Source: Korobacter sp963758505 (GTDB taxonomy: Bacteria; Acidobacteriota; Terriglobia; Terriglobales; Acidobacteriaceae). Taken from it: a stretch of 64,000 nt of DNA. Position numbers and translations under genes: made by a program. The notes beneath the pieces were generated by a model. The model made no database searches and was not told where the DNA came from. It worked only from the letters and a program-made list of their open reading frames with translations. Below are positions 18,618 through 27,687 of this stretch, in pieces. The stretch is taken from the NCBI GenBank assembly GCA_963758505.1, contig CAVWVJ010000003.1, positions 1,426,001-1,490,000 of the forward strand. The letters run 5' to 3'. The stretch's first letter is position 1; the number at the start of each line of letters is the position of its first letter.

Positions 18618-19103
18618 CTAGTCCTGAGCAGGCGGAGGCGGAGCGTCAGCACCCGGGCCGCCAGGGCCGTGCGGGCCACCGTGCATCGGGCCACCAAAGC
18701 CCATGGTGCCGAACATCTTCACTGCTTTGGCTTTCTGTTGGGGATTCAACACTTTATAGATGGCGTTCATCTCGCGAGCGTGCTCGAGCATCTGGGTAGC
18801 CTGGAGCTGTTGCTGCTGCGCGATGACGGCCTGAACCTTGCCTTCGTCGAAGGTGTCAGCGGTAATCAGGGCCTGGAGTTGCTCGTGGATACTCTTCATT
18901 TGCGAGTGCTGCGCCTGCATCTTGGCGCGCTGGTCTCCACGAATCTGCTTGATTTGCGCAACCTGCGCGTCGGTGAGATCGAGCGCCGTGGCCATGAAAT
19001 CCATGCCGCGGCCGCCCTTTCCCGGCGCTTGCGCGGTTGCGGTGCCAACCATGGTTGCAACCAGCAGGGCTGATACGCCGAGTACGGACTTCCAATTTCT
19101 CAT
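18618..19103 (-). CDS. Spy/CpxP-like periplasmic LTxxQ protein
   Basis: The ATG at 19103 (MRNWKSVLGVSALLVATMVG) starts a signal peptide; six residues upstream another ATG exists but without signal character. The mature protein is helical and contains LTDAQVAQIKQI, the LTxxQ-type signature, and a second copy-like LNPQQKAKAVKM. A glycine/histidine/proline-rich tail (MHGGPHGPGG) could bind metal. Spy-type proteins are ATP-independent chaperones or feedback sensors of envelope stress. It is divergent from the CpxR/CpxA-like pair, which is the usual Cpx layout, and probably their target. Confidence 0.8.
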   Translation of the reverse strand: MRNWKSVLGVSALLVATMVGTATAQAPGKGGRGMDFMATALDLTDAQVAQIKQIRGDQRAKMQAQHSQMKSIHEQLQALITADTFDEGKVQAVIAQQQQLQATQMLEHAREMNAIYKVLNPQQKAKAVKMFGTMGFGGPMHGGPHGPGGPGADAPPPPAQD

Positions 19104-19303
19104 CTTCTCTTCCTCCCCCAAACCCTGCTGCGCAGGGATGAGCTTTCCACCTATAAGACCATCGAAAGAGCAATTCGCGGGTCAAGAGTGGTCGAAATTG
19201 CGTAAAATTTCTTGTTTCTGATATTCGGAACTGCTGAAGTGAGGCCTTTCTTACGATTTTTTACCCGGCAGGCGTCCGGCGCTGCGCTAACCTCTGGAGA
19301 AGC

Positions 19304-20008
19304 ATGAAACAAATCCTGCTCATCGACGACGACATCGAATTGTGCTCGCTGCTCACCGATTATCTCCAGACCGAGGGTTTCGACGTGGAGGCGGTGCATA
19401 ACGGCGAATCGGGTTTACAAAAAGCGCTGGCCGGAAGCTACAGCATCGTGGTGCTGGACGTGATGTTGCCGGGCATTTCAGGACTCGATGTGCTGCGGCG
19501 CTTGCGTCCGCAATCGCGGGTGCCGGTATTGTTGCTGACGGCGCGGGGCGAAGACGTGGACCGCATCGTCGGCCTCGAACTCGGCGCCGACGACTATGTT
19601 CCGAAGCCCTTCAACACACGGGAATTACTGGCGCGAATCCAGGCGATCCTGCGGCGTGTCCAGGGAGGGCAAGCCCCCGGCTCCGTTATTGTCGTCGGTG
19701 ACGTGACCCTCGATCCCGGGGCGCGTACCGTCCAACGCAACGACCAGAAGCTGGATTTCACTTCGGTGGAGTTCGACTTGCTGCGTTACCTGCTGGAAAA
19801 CGCCGGCAACGTGGTGCCCCGCGAGGAACTGGCGGAACGCGTGCTGGGACGCAGGTTTTCCCCCTTCGACCGCAGCATCGATATGCACATCAGCAAGATC
19901 CGCCGAAAGCTGCTGGACGAAAACGATGAACTGATCAAAACGGTGCGCGGCACCGGATACATCTACGCCAGGCCCGTGTTCGCTGCCGACAGGGTCGGGA
20001 GCAAATGA
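19304..20008 (+). CDS. OmpR-family response regulator, CpxR-like
   Basis: The 234-residue product has a receiver domain with acidic pocket DDD (8-10), phosphoacceptor D52 in VVLDVMLPG and conserved K101 (DDYVPKPF), then a winged-helix DNA-binding domain (about 130-225) ending in IRRKLLDE...TVRGTGYIY. An adjacent sensor kinase overlaps its stop by four bases (20005-20008), and a Spy-like gene is divergent upstream. This fits a Cpx-type envelope-stress system; the exact signal is inferred, not shown. Confidence 0.9.
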   Translation: MKQILLIDDDIELCSLLTDYLQTEGFDVEAVHNGESGLQKALAGSYSIVVLDVMLPGISGLDVLRRLRPQSRVPVLLLTARGEDVDRIVGLELGADDYVPKPFNTRELLARIQAILRRVQGGQAPGSVIVVGDVTLDPGARTVQRNDQKLDFTSVEFDLLRYLLENAGNVVPREELAERVLGRRFSPFDRSIDMHISKIRRKLLDENDELIKTVRGTGYIYARPVFAADRVGSK

Positions 20009-21411
20009 GGAGCCTGTTCTTAAAGATATTTCTCGCTTTCTGGGGAGCGATGGCTGTTTTCGTAACCCTGGCGGCGATGACCACGATCCTCATCGTGCGC
20101 TTCCAGACCTCCGACTCGGCGATGGAAACCATGACCCGGACGGCAGTACAGTCCTATCTCACCGGTGGTCCAGCTTCTCTTTTCAACTACTTTCACCAGA
20201 TCGAGCGCGATCAACTCTTCCGCGCAATTCTTTTCGATGATGAGGGGCATGAACTGAGCGGGCGTCCTGCGCCACGCTTCCTGGGACCGGATGGGAAATA
20301 TACGCCGCCCCCGCTACACGGTCCGATGCCGCCGCCGCCGAGCTTTGCAGAGCTCTCCAAACAACACTTCCCACAGCACACCATTCTGGCCAGCAATGGG
20401 CATCACTACACCCTGATTCTGCTGCCGCCGTCGCGAGCGCACCTGTGGTTTTTCACGGCTCCGACCCGGCTGATTGGCATCCTCGTAGGGCTCAGTGCTA
20501 CCGGGTTCATCTGCTTTTTTCTGGCGAGATACGTTACTCAGCCGATCGCGCGTTTGCGCGAAGCCAGCGGCAAGCTGGCCTCGGGCGATCTCTCGGCGCG
20601 CGCCGGATCCGCCGGTATTCATCGGCGGGATGAAATCGGAAGCCTGGTGCACGATTTCGATCGCATGGCCGATCGCATTGAGAACCTGATCACCACCCAG
20701 CGGCGTCTTTTGAGCGATATCTCGCACGAGTTGCGCTCGCCTTTGGCACGTCTGAATGTAGCCGTCGGGCTCGCCCGGAGACAGGCGGACCCGGAGACGC
20801 AGGCGGCGCTCGAGCGCATCGAGATCGAGGCCGATCGCCTGAACGATATGCTGCAGAACCTGCTTACGCTTTCACGACTGGAGAGCGGGGAACCGGTTGA
20901 GATGCGTGCCCAGGTGGAACTGGCTCCACTCGTCGCCGACGTCGTGGCCGATGCGGATTTCGAGGCGCAGGCGTTTGGCCGGCGAGTGCGTTTGGGCCGT
21001 AATGACACGTGTACGGTCGAGGGAAATATCGCGCTCTTGCGCAGCGCCATCGAGAACGTAGTACGCAATGCCGCCCGCTACACCGATGAACAGACCACCG
21101 TGGATGTTAGCCTCGCAGTGAATCCCACCCACGCTGTCATCCGCGTGCAGGACCAGGGCCCGGGCGTTCCCGAGGCCTCCCTGCCCAAGCTGTTTTTGCC
21201 TTTCTATCGAGTGGATGCGACCCGCGACCGCAATACGGGCGGGGTGGGACTCGGCCTGTCGATCGCCGAGCGCGCGGTGCGACGTCACGGCGGTTCGGTG
21301 GTGGCGCTCAATGGCAAGCCTCACGGGCTGGTCGTGCAGATCGAATTGCCTTGTGTTTACGAGACGAGCCCGCAGCCACGCGTCGAACCGGCAATCGCAA
21401 AGACCTCCTGA
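20005..21411 (+). CDS. Sensor histidine kinase, CpxA-like
   Basis: The 468-residue protein has two membrane helices (about 8-30 and 155-175) enclosing a periplasmic sensor of about 120 residues with a proline-rich stretch (PPPLHGPMPPPPS). A HAMP domain (about 178-230) leads to the H box SHELRSPLARL with histidine 241, and the ATPase domain carries NVVRNAARY and GVGLGLSIAER. ATG overlaps the regulator stop (ATGA), so the pair is translationally coupled. The arrangement with the divergent Spy-like gene supports a Cpx-type role. Confidence 0.9.
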   Translation: MRSLFLKIFLAFWGAMAVFVTLAAMTTILIVRFQTSDSAMETMTRTAVQSYLTGGPASLFNYFHQIERDQLFRAILFDDEGHELSGRPAPRFLGPDGKYTPPPLHGPMPPPPSFAELSKQHFPQHTILASNGHHYTLILLPPSRAHLWFFTAPTRLIGILVGLSATGFICFFLARYVTQPIARLREASGKLASGDLSARAGSAGIHRRDEIGSLVHDFDRMADRIENLITTQRRLLSDISHELRSPLARLNVAVGLARRQADPETQAALERIEIEADRLNDMLQNLLTLSRLESGEPVEMRAQVELAPLVADVVADADFEAQAFGRRVRLGRNDTCTVEGNIALLRSAIENVVRNAARYTDEQTTVDVSLAVNPTHAVIRVQDQGPGVPEASLPKLFLPFYRVDATRDRNTGGVGLGLSIAERAVRRHGGSVVALNGKPHGLVVQIELPCVYETSPQPRVEPAIAKTS

Positions 21412-21496
21412 AACCTCCCACCAACGGGGAATATCCGCACGCGACCCGCTGCCTCATGCTGTTTGCCGTCCTCTCCCCCGAGGCCGGAGCGAATCG

Positions 21497-21958
21497 ATGC
21501 CGTCAACCTATCTTGTCACCGCGCCAACTTTTCACCGTAAACGGATTTTTCAGAACGAACGCTATGGCGAAGCCCTCACCGAGATCCTGATGCGCGGGCG
21601 CCAGGCAGCGGACCTTCTCCTGCACGATTACGTGATCATGCCCGACCATGTGCATCTGCTGGTGACTGCGAAGTCGCAAGCGGATGTGCTCAGCGCGGTG
21701 AACAGCCTGCGGCAGTCCTTCGTCGAGGAGCTGAAACGAGAGTTCGGGTATAGCGGAGAGATCTGGGATGCAGTGGTTCGCGAGCGCGAGATCGGCAATG
21801 CCCAGGAATATGCCGACGCGGTGCGGCACATCCACTCCAACCCGGTGAGAGTCGGTTTCTGCGAAACCCCCGCGGCCTACCGGATGAGTTCGCGTTCTTC
21901 ACGATGGATCCTGGACCCGTTGCCGGAGAACCTGCGGCCCTCGCTGCAGTCCGCCTGA
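21497..21958 (+). CDS. REP-associated tyrosine transposase (RAYT, Y1_Tnp)
   Basis: The ATG at 21497 gives 153 residues. The IS200-like catalytic core shows the HUH motif MPDHVHLLV at about residue 55 and a helix with ERE...Y (EYADAVRHIHSNPV) where the nucleophilic tyrosine is expected. The protein starts MPSTYLVTAPTFHRKRIFQ, typical of RAYTs. No flanking IS200 ends are visible, so it behaves as a single-copy domesticated gene. RAYTs are thought to spread REP palindromes; the dispersed repeats in this window are possible substrates (inference). Confidence 0.82.
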   Translation: MPSTYLVTAPTFHRKRIFQNERYGEALTEILMRGRQAADLLLHDYVIMPDHVHLLVTAKSQADVLSAVNSLRQSFVEELKREFGYSGEIWDAVVREREIGNAQEYADAVRHIHSNPVRVGFCETPAAYRMSSRSSRWILDPLPENLRPSLQSA

Positions 21959-21978
21959 AGAGCTTCGAAGCAAAGAAA

Positions 21979-22006
21979 AAGCCCACGCTGAGCGTGGGCT
22001 TTGTTG
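21979..22006 (-). terminator. Rho-independent terminator of the DUF6600 gene
   Basis: The arms AAGCCCACGCT (21979-21989) and AGCGTGGGCTT (21991-22001) form a perfect 11-bp stem. On the minus strand it is followed by a run of five T, so it most likely ends the transcript of the gene whose stop is at 22020. Confidence 0.85.
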
Positions 22007-22019
22007 ATGGGGTGAACGA

Positions 22020-24245
22020 CTAACGCTTCGGCTTCTCGTCCTTCTTATCTTCCTTCGGAGGCTTGCTTTCCTTGTTTTCCTTCGCAGGAGGATTGGAGTG
22101 AGTTGGAGCCGCCGTGTGCTCCGGCGGACGCGGTACGTTGTTTTCGTGCACTGCCGGTCGCGATTCATTCGACGGCGGCGGAGCATTGCGCGTGTCGGGA
22201 CGCGGAGTAGGCGCCACTCCACGCTCGGCCGGAGTCGATTCGGTGGCGGGACGGTTGTTCCCGGACGGAGGCTGCGCTACGTTCCGGTTCGGTGGAGTCG
22301 ATGGCTCGTTCGAACGTTGCGTGTCGTAGCTTCGCGTCGGCTGGTTTGCCGGCGGATTGGAAGACGGCGGACGCGGAACGTTGTTCGGGCGTGCCGCTTC
22401 TCCGTTGCGAGCCGGCTCGTTGCCAGGGGTGGAAGGCGGACGCGGAACATTGTTCGGACGTCCGGCGTTCGGGTTATTGGGCGTCCCCGGGCGGGCTGCG
22501 TTTTCCGCCGGAGGATTGTTGTTCGGACGACCGTTATTCGGCGGAGGTGCGCTCGGTCCATTCGGACGTCCTGCGTTGGCCGGGCCTGCCGGACCGCCCT
22601 TTGCGGGAGCCGGATGGAAGGCCGGAGCGGCTCCGCCCTTCGGCTTGGCTGCGTTTAACTGCTGCACAGCGGCTGCCGGACGGGGCTTGCCCGCCTGCAT
22701 CGGCGCAGGACGCTGCTCACGCGGCAGGGACTGTGTCTGCGAGGCATCGAGGGGACGTCCATTGTTTTTAGCGAGCATCTGTTGCTTGGCCGCGAACTGC
22801 ACCGGCGCAGGCGGAGGCGTTGCCTTCGTCATCACCGGCCGATCCACGGCGGTGCGGGGAGGAATGTGCTGGGTTGCCGGGGTGCGGCCTCCGAGCACGG
22901 CTTCCTTTTGCGGAGCTACACCGGGAGCAGCCGTGAACCTGGCTTTCTGCAGCTCTGCGGGGTTAACCTTGACCGCCGCCTGGGCAACGGGACGACCCGA
23001 GGCCATGGCGTTGGCAGGCACCGCCGTGACCGCACCGGGAACATTCTGGTTGGCGTAGTGCACGTTGTTGATAACGGTCGTGTTGTTTCGGTTGATGACC
23101 GTGTAGTTGTTGGTGACGTTGGTGATATTTACGATGCGCGTATTGGTGACGTTCACGCTACGCACATAAGCCTCGCTGACGTGATAGCTGGGGTAATACG
23201 GCTCACCCCAACCCAGCGGAACCCAGCCCACCGGGCCTCCGCCGCCCATTCCGATGCCGACGCCGAAGCCACCACCGCCGATGAAGGCGACCAGGGCCGG
23301 CGCATAGACCGGGCGAACATATCCGGGACCGTAGGCGACCACGGGCCCCGGGGCCCATCCCCATCCACCGCCCGCATAGACCCAGCGGCCATAGTGGAAG
23401 GGAGCGTACCCCCAGGGAGAATCGTCAACCCAGGTGTAGCCCCAGGGATCGATCCAGGCCCAGTGTCCAGTGTGGTAAGGGGCCCATCCGACAGCTACGC
23501 GCGGGCGCCAGACTGGACCGTACTGCTGGTCCTGCTGCCATGCACCGTAATCGTCGAGATCTTCATAGCCGACCATTCCAGGAGATACATATTGCGCGGA
23601 CGCGGAGTGATCCGCGTGATCGTCGCGCTGCATGTTCCAGTTGTCGAAGTCGTCGGGGTCGCCCAGTTGGGAGATCTGGTTCTGGCCGGAGTTGCCGCCG
23701 CTGAAGACGACTTGTTCGCCGGAACGGACGCGGACGCCGGACGCTTCTCCGGTTCCTTCGCCTTCGCCGCGGCGCACGGAAACATACGTGGTGTCATTAT
23801 TGGGATCGACGTCGAAACGGTAATCGCCCTCACGATCGAGCACAAACGCCACGTTAGGGGTGTCGATCTCTACCGATTCACCTTGGAAAAGGCGCCGTAC
23901 GTGGAGGAAAAGGCTGCCCTGGTCAAGTTCGAGTTGGGTAATGCTGTCATCGAGGTTGGTGATGGTCATGCTGGTTTCCTGGTCAATGCGGGCGATGACA
24001 TTGCCCATGGAAACTTCGGCGCGGGCGTTCTGGTCGGCCCAGACGCGGTCGGAGGTGGTGAGGGGACGGTTGAGGGTCGCATCGACCCAGTCATTGACGC
24101 CGCCCGGTTGCAGGGAGACGGGTCCGCTCATGTAGGAGAGGCGTCCGGCTACTCCCGGCGGGTCCGCCATTGCCGGCACAGCGAACGCACTCAAAACCGC
24201 AGCTACGAACAGCATCAGGAGTACTGAACGATGTTGATTCTTCAT
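22020..24245 (-). CDS. FecR-domain / DUF6600 secreted protein with proline-rich tail
   Basis: The ATG at 24245 (MKNQHRSVLLMLFV) starts a signal peptide ending AMA; an upstream in-frame ATG at 24305 has no signal character. Residues about 30-180 are a FecR-like beta domain (VSMGNVIARIDQETSMTITNLDDS, then SGEQVVFSGG). Residues about 200-380 are rich in Trp, Tyr and Gly (WAPYHTGHWAWIDPWGY, WVPLGWGEPY), the DUF6600 pattern. The last 300 residues are low complexity, rich in Pro, Asn and Ala, with recurring NVPRPP. Total about 741 residues. Acidobacterial paralogues are common; the function is unknown, perhaps cell-surface or matrix related. Confidence 0.82.
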   Translation of the reverse strand: MKNQHRSVLLMLFVAAVLSAFAVPAMADPPGVAGRLSYMSGPVSLQPGGVNDWVDATLNRPLTTSDRVWADQNARAEVSMGNVIARIDQETSMTITNLDDSITQLELDQGSLFLHVRRLFQGESVEIDTPNVAFVLDREGDYRFDVDPNNDTTYVSVRRGEGEGTGEASGVRVRSGEQVVFSGGNSGQNQISQLGDPDDFDNWNMQRDDHADHSASAQYVSPGMVGYEDLDDYGAWQQDQQYGPVWRPRVAVGWAPYHTGHWAWIDPWGYTWVDDSPWGYAPFHYGRWVYAGGGWGWAPGPVVAYGPGYVRPVYAPALVAFIGGGGFGVGIGMGGGGPVGWVPLGWGEPYYPSYHVSEAYVRSVNVTNTRIVNITNVTNNYTVINRNNTTVINNVHYANQNVPGAVTAVPANAMASGRPVAQAAVKVNPAELQKARFTAAPGVAPQKEAVLGGRTPATQHIPPRTAVDRPVMTKATPPPAPVQFAAKQQMLAKNNGRPLDASQTQSLPREQRPAPMQAGKPRPAAAVQQLNAAKPKGGAAPAFHPAPAKGGPAGPANAGRPNGPSAPPPNNGRPNNNPPAENAARPGTPNNPNAGRPNNVPRPPSTPGNEPARNGEAARPNNVPRPPSSNPPANQPTRSYDTQRSNEPSTPPNRNVAQPPSGNNRPATESTPAERGVAPTPRPDTRNAPPPSNESRPAVHENNVPRPPEHTAAPTHSNPPAKENKESKPPKEDKKDEKPKR

Positions 24246-24404
24246 GTTTTTTGTGGATCTCCTTGTGGACCAGTTGCCGGGTGGCGCGCCGAACCGGTGC
24301 CACACTCAGTGCTCAGGTGTATTGAACCCGGAATCGTCTGTAAAGTTGTGTGACGATCGGCTGAATCGAGAAAGTTAACCGGGCCCGGGACCAGAGAACT
24401 CGTT

Positions 24405-24827
24405 TCACGCAGCGGGCGTTCGCGCTTCCGGTTCGATCTCTAGCTGCCCGGTCTTGGTTTCGATGTGCTCGATCTCCACTCTTTCCTTCTTCACGCCAAG
24501 TTTCACAATCCCGAAAGCGCCCATGTAGAGGTTGGAAATAAACACCAGGGAAAACCAAGCAATCAGGTAACCCCGCCAGTCTGGGTATAACAAGTGGTAG
24601 CGCGTAATGACCAGGAAAAGGGCTGCGACATAATGACTGAAACAATACTCGCAGGTGAAGAGGTAAAAGAACTTTCTTGTAGGGAGCGACCTCGCATTTT
24701 CACTTTGGGTCTTGCAGTAATCGCGCGGCTCGCGGAAGACTTCCTCGTGGGTTACCGTCCACGCCACGCAGGCGATGGGGATGGAAAGCACCAGCAACCA
24801 GACGATCTGTGACGCGAGCGAACCCAT
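24405..24827 (-). CDS. Small polytopic membrane protein
   Basis: The 140-residue product has three to four hydrophobic helices (QIVWLLVLSIPIACVAW, FYLFTCEYCFSHYVAALFLV, GYLIAWFSLVFISNLYMGAF) and a charged C-terminal tail. The motif CEYCFSHYVA is distinctive and resembles one seen in other hypothetical membrane proteins. It starts 17 bases after the stop of the zinc-ribbon membrane gene upstream, so the two are probably one operon. Function unknown. Confidence 0.72.
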   Translation of the reverse strand: MGSLASQIVWLLVLSIPIACVAWTVTHEEVFREPRDYCKTQSENARSLPTRKFFYLFTCEYCFSHYVAALFLVITRYHLLYPDWRGYLIAWFSLVFISNLYMGAFGIVKLGVKKERVEIEHIETKTGQLEIEPEARTPAA

Positions 24828-24844
24828 AGCACCTTAGATTCGCA

Positions 24845-25183
24845 CTACTCGGCTTTGTTTGTATCGATAATGGAAGGCGGCCGTTCCTCGGGCTTGCTCA
24901 AACCGCAGTTCACGCAGCGCTTGGTGAACATATTCGGGCCTGCCCAGGTGCTGGAGCGGAAGAAAGGCTTGCCACAACGCGGGCAAGGATAGAGTTGGAA
25001 ACCGAGACGCACCAGCAGCAGTCCAGCGACGAAGATGCCCATGACCCAGGCAAGATAGGCGCGCGCAAAGAACGCGGCCAGCAGGATGCACGGGACCAGC
25101 GTGGCCATGAGCACGACCAAGCTGCTGCGGAGCAGGTGAACGACGCGCAGCTTTGCCCCGAAATCAGCCATGGCAAACAACAT
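24845..25183 (-). CDS. Membrane protein with C-terminal zinc ribbon
   Basis: The start is chosen at 25183 (MLFAMADFGAKLRVV), with an alternative ATG at 25171; the longer frame to 25291 lacks protein character. Two membrane helices (VVLMATLVPCILLAAFF and MGIFVAGLLLVRLGF) precede a cytosolic ribbon with CPRC and CVNC. It may anchor a small metal-binding domain at the membrane. Forms an operon with the membrane protein gene downstream. I recognise no family. Confidence 0.65.
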   Translation of the reverse strand: MLFAMADFGAKLRVVHLLRSSLVVLMATLVPCILLAAFFARAYLAWVMGIFVAGLLLVRLGFQLYPCPRCGKPFFRSSTWAGPNMFTKRCVNCGLSKPEERPPSIIDTNKAE

Positions 25184-25315
25184 TCTAGGACATCTGCTCC
25201 GGCGGCATCCGGTTTGTCGAAGGGCTTCTGCCCAGATAGAGACTGGCGTCCCCGACTTGGCTTGCTTTACCGTCGCAACGCCTCTGCGCACGATACAATG
25301 CCGCCGGAGATTTCC

Positions 25316-27130
25316 ATGTTACGAAACGCTCTTCTGGCTTTCTGCATTGCCGCTCTTCTCTCCGTGCCCCTTCTCGCACAAACCAGCCCCCAACCCACCG
25401 TCGCCGATGCGCAAACGTTCATCCAGAACGCCGAGACGAAGCTCGACGGTTTGATCGTCAAGGCGAGCCGCGCCGATTGGGTGGGCGCGAATTTCATCAC
25501 CGACGACACGCAGGAGATCTCGTCGGAGGCCGATGAACTTGCCAATGGCGAAGCCACTGCATTGGCCAAGCAGACGATCCAGTTCGAAAAGTTGCAGCTT
25601 CCGCCGGAACTCCGCCGCAAGATGCTGTTGCTGAAACTTTCAGCGATTGCGCCCAGCGACCCGAAAGACCTCGCGGAGCTGACGCGCATACAGGCTTCGC
25701 TGGCTGCCGATTACGGCAAGGGCAAGTATTGCCCGAAGAGCGGCAAGCATGCGGGCGAGTGTCTCGACATCACCAAGATCGAGCACATCATGGAGACCTC
25801 CACGGATCCCGATGAACTGAAGGACTTGTGGATTGGCTGGCGAACCGTGGGTGCGCCGATGCGGCAGCGCTACGCTCGTTTCGTGGAGCTGAGCAATAAA
25901 GGTGCACGCGACATGGGATGGGCGGACACCGGGGCGTATTGGCGCGCGGGTTACGACATGCCGCCTGACCAGTTCAGCGCGGAACTGGAGCGGCTCTGGC
26001 AGCAGGTGCGCCCGCTGTATGTTTCGCTGCATACCTACGTTCGCAACCAGCTGGTCAAAAAATACGGACCCCAGGCAGCGCAGAACGGGATGATTCGCGC
26101 CGACCTGCTGGGGAATCCATGGGCGCAGGAGTGGGGAAACATCTTCCCGGCCGTGGCGCCGCCCTCACAGCATCCGCAGATCGACCTGACCGCCATCCTC
26201 AAAGAAAAGAAGGTGGACGAGCGGGGGATGGTGAAGTACGCCGAGAATTTCTTCAAGTCGCTCGGATTCGCGCCGCTTCCCGAAACCTTCTGGCAGCGCT
26301 CGCTGTTCGTGAAGCCCCAGGACCGCGACGTGATCTGCCACCCGAGCGCGTGGGACATCGACAACAAAGACGATGTACGGCTCAAAGCTTGCTTGCAGGT
26401 GCGAAGCGAAGATTTCGTCACCGTGCACCACGAACTCGGGCACAACTTCTACCAGCGCGCCTACAAGAACCAGCCGCCGCTCTTTGAGAACGGCGCCAAT
26501 GACGGCTTTCACGAGGCGATCGGCGATACCATCGCGCTGTCTATCACCCCGGCGTACCTGAAGCAGGTCGGGCTGATCAGCGAAGTCCCGCCGCAGGACG
26601 ATGTTGCCCTCTTGCTGCGGCAGGCGCTGGACAAAGTCGCCTTTCTGCCCTTCGGACTGCTGATCGATGAGTGGCGCTGGAAGGTCTTCAACGGCGAGAT
26701 CAAGCCGGCGGATTACAACAAAGCGTGGTGGCAGCTGCGCGAGCAATACCAGGGAGTCTTTCCGCCGGTGGAGCGTACCGAGGCTGACTTCGATCCGGGC
26801 GCGAAGTTTCACGTCGCCGCCAACGTTCCTTATATGCGCTATTTCCTGGCGCGCATTCTGCAATTCCAGTTCTATCGCGCGATGTGCCGCGAGGCCGGAC
26901 ATACCGGGCCGCTCTATACCTGCTCGTTCTACGACAACAAGCAGGCAGGTGCGAAGCTTGCCGCGATGTTGCAGATGGGTACGAGCAAGCCGTGGCCGGA
27001 GGAGCTGAAAGTCCTGACTGGCGACGACAAAATGGATGCCGGCGCCATGCTGGAATACTTCGCACCTTTGAAGAAATGGCTGGACGAGCAGAACAAGGGC
27101 CAGCAGGAGGGGTGGCAAGCGGCGAAGTGA
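25316..27130 (+). CDS. M2-family peptidase (angiotensin-converting-enzyme-like dipeptidyl carboxypeptidase)
   Basis: The ATG at 25316 has GGAG seven bases upstream and starts a signal peptide (MLRNALLAFCIAALLSVPLLAQ); an ATG at 25298 is possible but worse placed. The 604-residue product contains the zinc site HELGH at 372-376 and the third-ligand glutamate in NDGFHEAIGD about 25 residues later. Other M2 hallmarks are GKYCPKSGKHAGECLDI, DTGAYWRAGYD and the tail segment TCSFYDNKQAG. Such enzymes remove dipeptides from peptide C termini; here it would be periplasmic. Length is close to the one-domain ACE size. A hairpin about 80 bases after the stop may end its transcript. Confidence 0.93.
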   Translation: MLRNALLAFCIAALLSVPLLAQTSPQPTVADAQTFIQNAETKLDGLIVKASRADWVGANFITDDTQEISSEADELANGEATALAKQTIQFEKLQLPPELRRKMLLLKLSAIAPSDPKDLAELTRIQASLAADYGKGKYCPKSGKHAGECLDITKIEHIMETSTDPDELKDLWIGWRTVGAPMRQRYARFVELSNKGARDMGWADTGAYWRAGYDMPPDQFSAELERLWQQVRPLYVSLHTYVRNQLVKKYGPQAAQNGMIRADLLGNPWAQEWGNIFPAVAPPSQHPQIDLTAILKEKKVDERGMVKYAENFFKSLGFAPLPETFWQRSLFVKPQDRDVICHPSAWDIDNKDDVRLKACLQVRSEDFVTVHHELGHNFYQRAYKNQPPLFENGANDGFHEAIGDTIALSITPAYLKQVGLISEVPPQDDVALLLRQALDKVAFLPFGLLIDEWRWKVFNGEIKPADYNKAWWQLREQYQGVFPPVERTEADFDPGAKFHVAANVPYMRYFLARILQFQFYRAMCREAGHTGPLYTCSFYDNKQAGAKLAAMLQMGTSKPWPEELKVLTGDDKMDAGAMLEYFAPLKKWLDEQNKGQQEGWQAAK

Positions 27131-27206
27131 GCTCGGTCTTGAGAACGGCGCGCCGCAGGGTGGGCGCAGGGCGGTGCGGCTGGAAGCGGCAGCTTGCAAA
27201 ACCTTT

Positions 27207-27250
27207 CCCTCCTGACAGGCTACTGACATAACCCTGTCAGGAGGGGTTTT
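27207..27250 (+). promoter_or_regulatory. Perfect 13-bp palindrome upstream of the VOC-WYL operon (operator and/or terminator)
   Basis: The arms CCCTCCTGACAGG (27207-27219) and CCTGTCAGGAGGG (27233-27245) form a perfect inverted repeat with a 13-base spacer, followed by GTTTT. As RNA it would be a strong hairpin ending the M2 peptidase transcript. The inner TGACATAACCCTGTCA also forms a TGACA-N6-TGTCA dyad that could be an operator for the WYL regulator encoded in the next operon. Both roles are possible; the distance to the VOC start is about 50 bases. Confidence 0.6.
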
Positions 27251-27295
27251 CTATCCTCCTCCTCGTTGCGAATTCATCGCACCTGAGGAGAGCCA

Positions 27296-27682
27296 ATGAC
27301 CACCGCTACCGCTGCCGCTGTCCGCAATACCATTAGCTGGTTCGAAATTCCGACCAGCGACTTCAATCGCGCCGTCACCTTCTACGAAAGCATCTTCGGC
27401 CAGGAACTCAACAAGGGCGACTTCATGGGGACGCCGACAGCCGTTTTCGCCTATGAGAAGCCCGCAGTCTCCGGATGCATTTTGAAAGAAGAGGGCCACA
27501 CGCCGAGCACCGCCGGGACGCTGGTCTTTCTGAATGCCGACGGCGTTTTTGACGATGTGTTGATGCGCGTCGCCAAGGCCGGCGGTAAGGTCGAAACGGT
27601 GATCGAGCTGCCCGATGGCATGGGCCGCGCCGCTCATATAATCGACAGCGAAGGAAACCGGGTGGGGCTGCACACCTACTAG
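27296..27682 (+). CDS. VOC-family protein (glyoxalase-like)
   Basis: The 128-residue protein has the single VOC module: NTISWFEIPTSDFNRAVTFYESIFG at its start and HIIDSEGNRVGLHTY at its end. GGAGAG lies close before the ATG. It is followed five bases later by a WYL regulator. Metal-binding positions typical of dioxygenases are not all evident, so it may be a binding or resistance protein. The substrate is unknown. Confidence 0.85.
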   Translation: MTTATAAAVRNTISWFEIPTSDFNRAVTFYESIFGQELNKGDFMGTPTAVFAYEKPAVSGCILKEEGHTPSTAGTLVFLNADGVFDDVLMRVAKAGGKVETVIELPDGMGRAAHIIDSEGNRVGLHTY

Positions 27683-27687
27683 ACCGC

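Noticed and set aside
22782..24227. 481-codon plus-strand frame opposite the DUF6600 gene
   Set aside because: The minus strand has a signal peptide, FecR-like domain and terminator; the plus frame has none of these.
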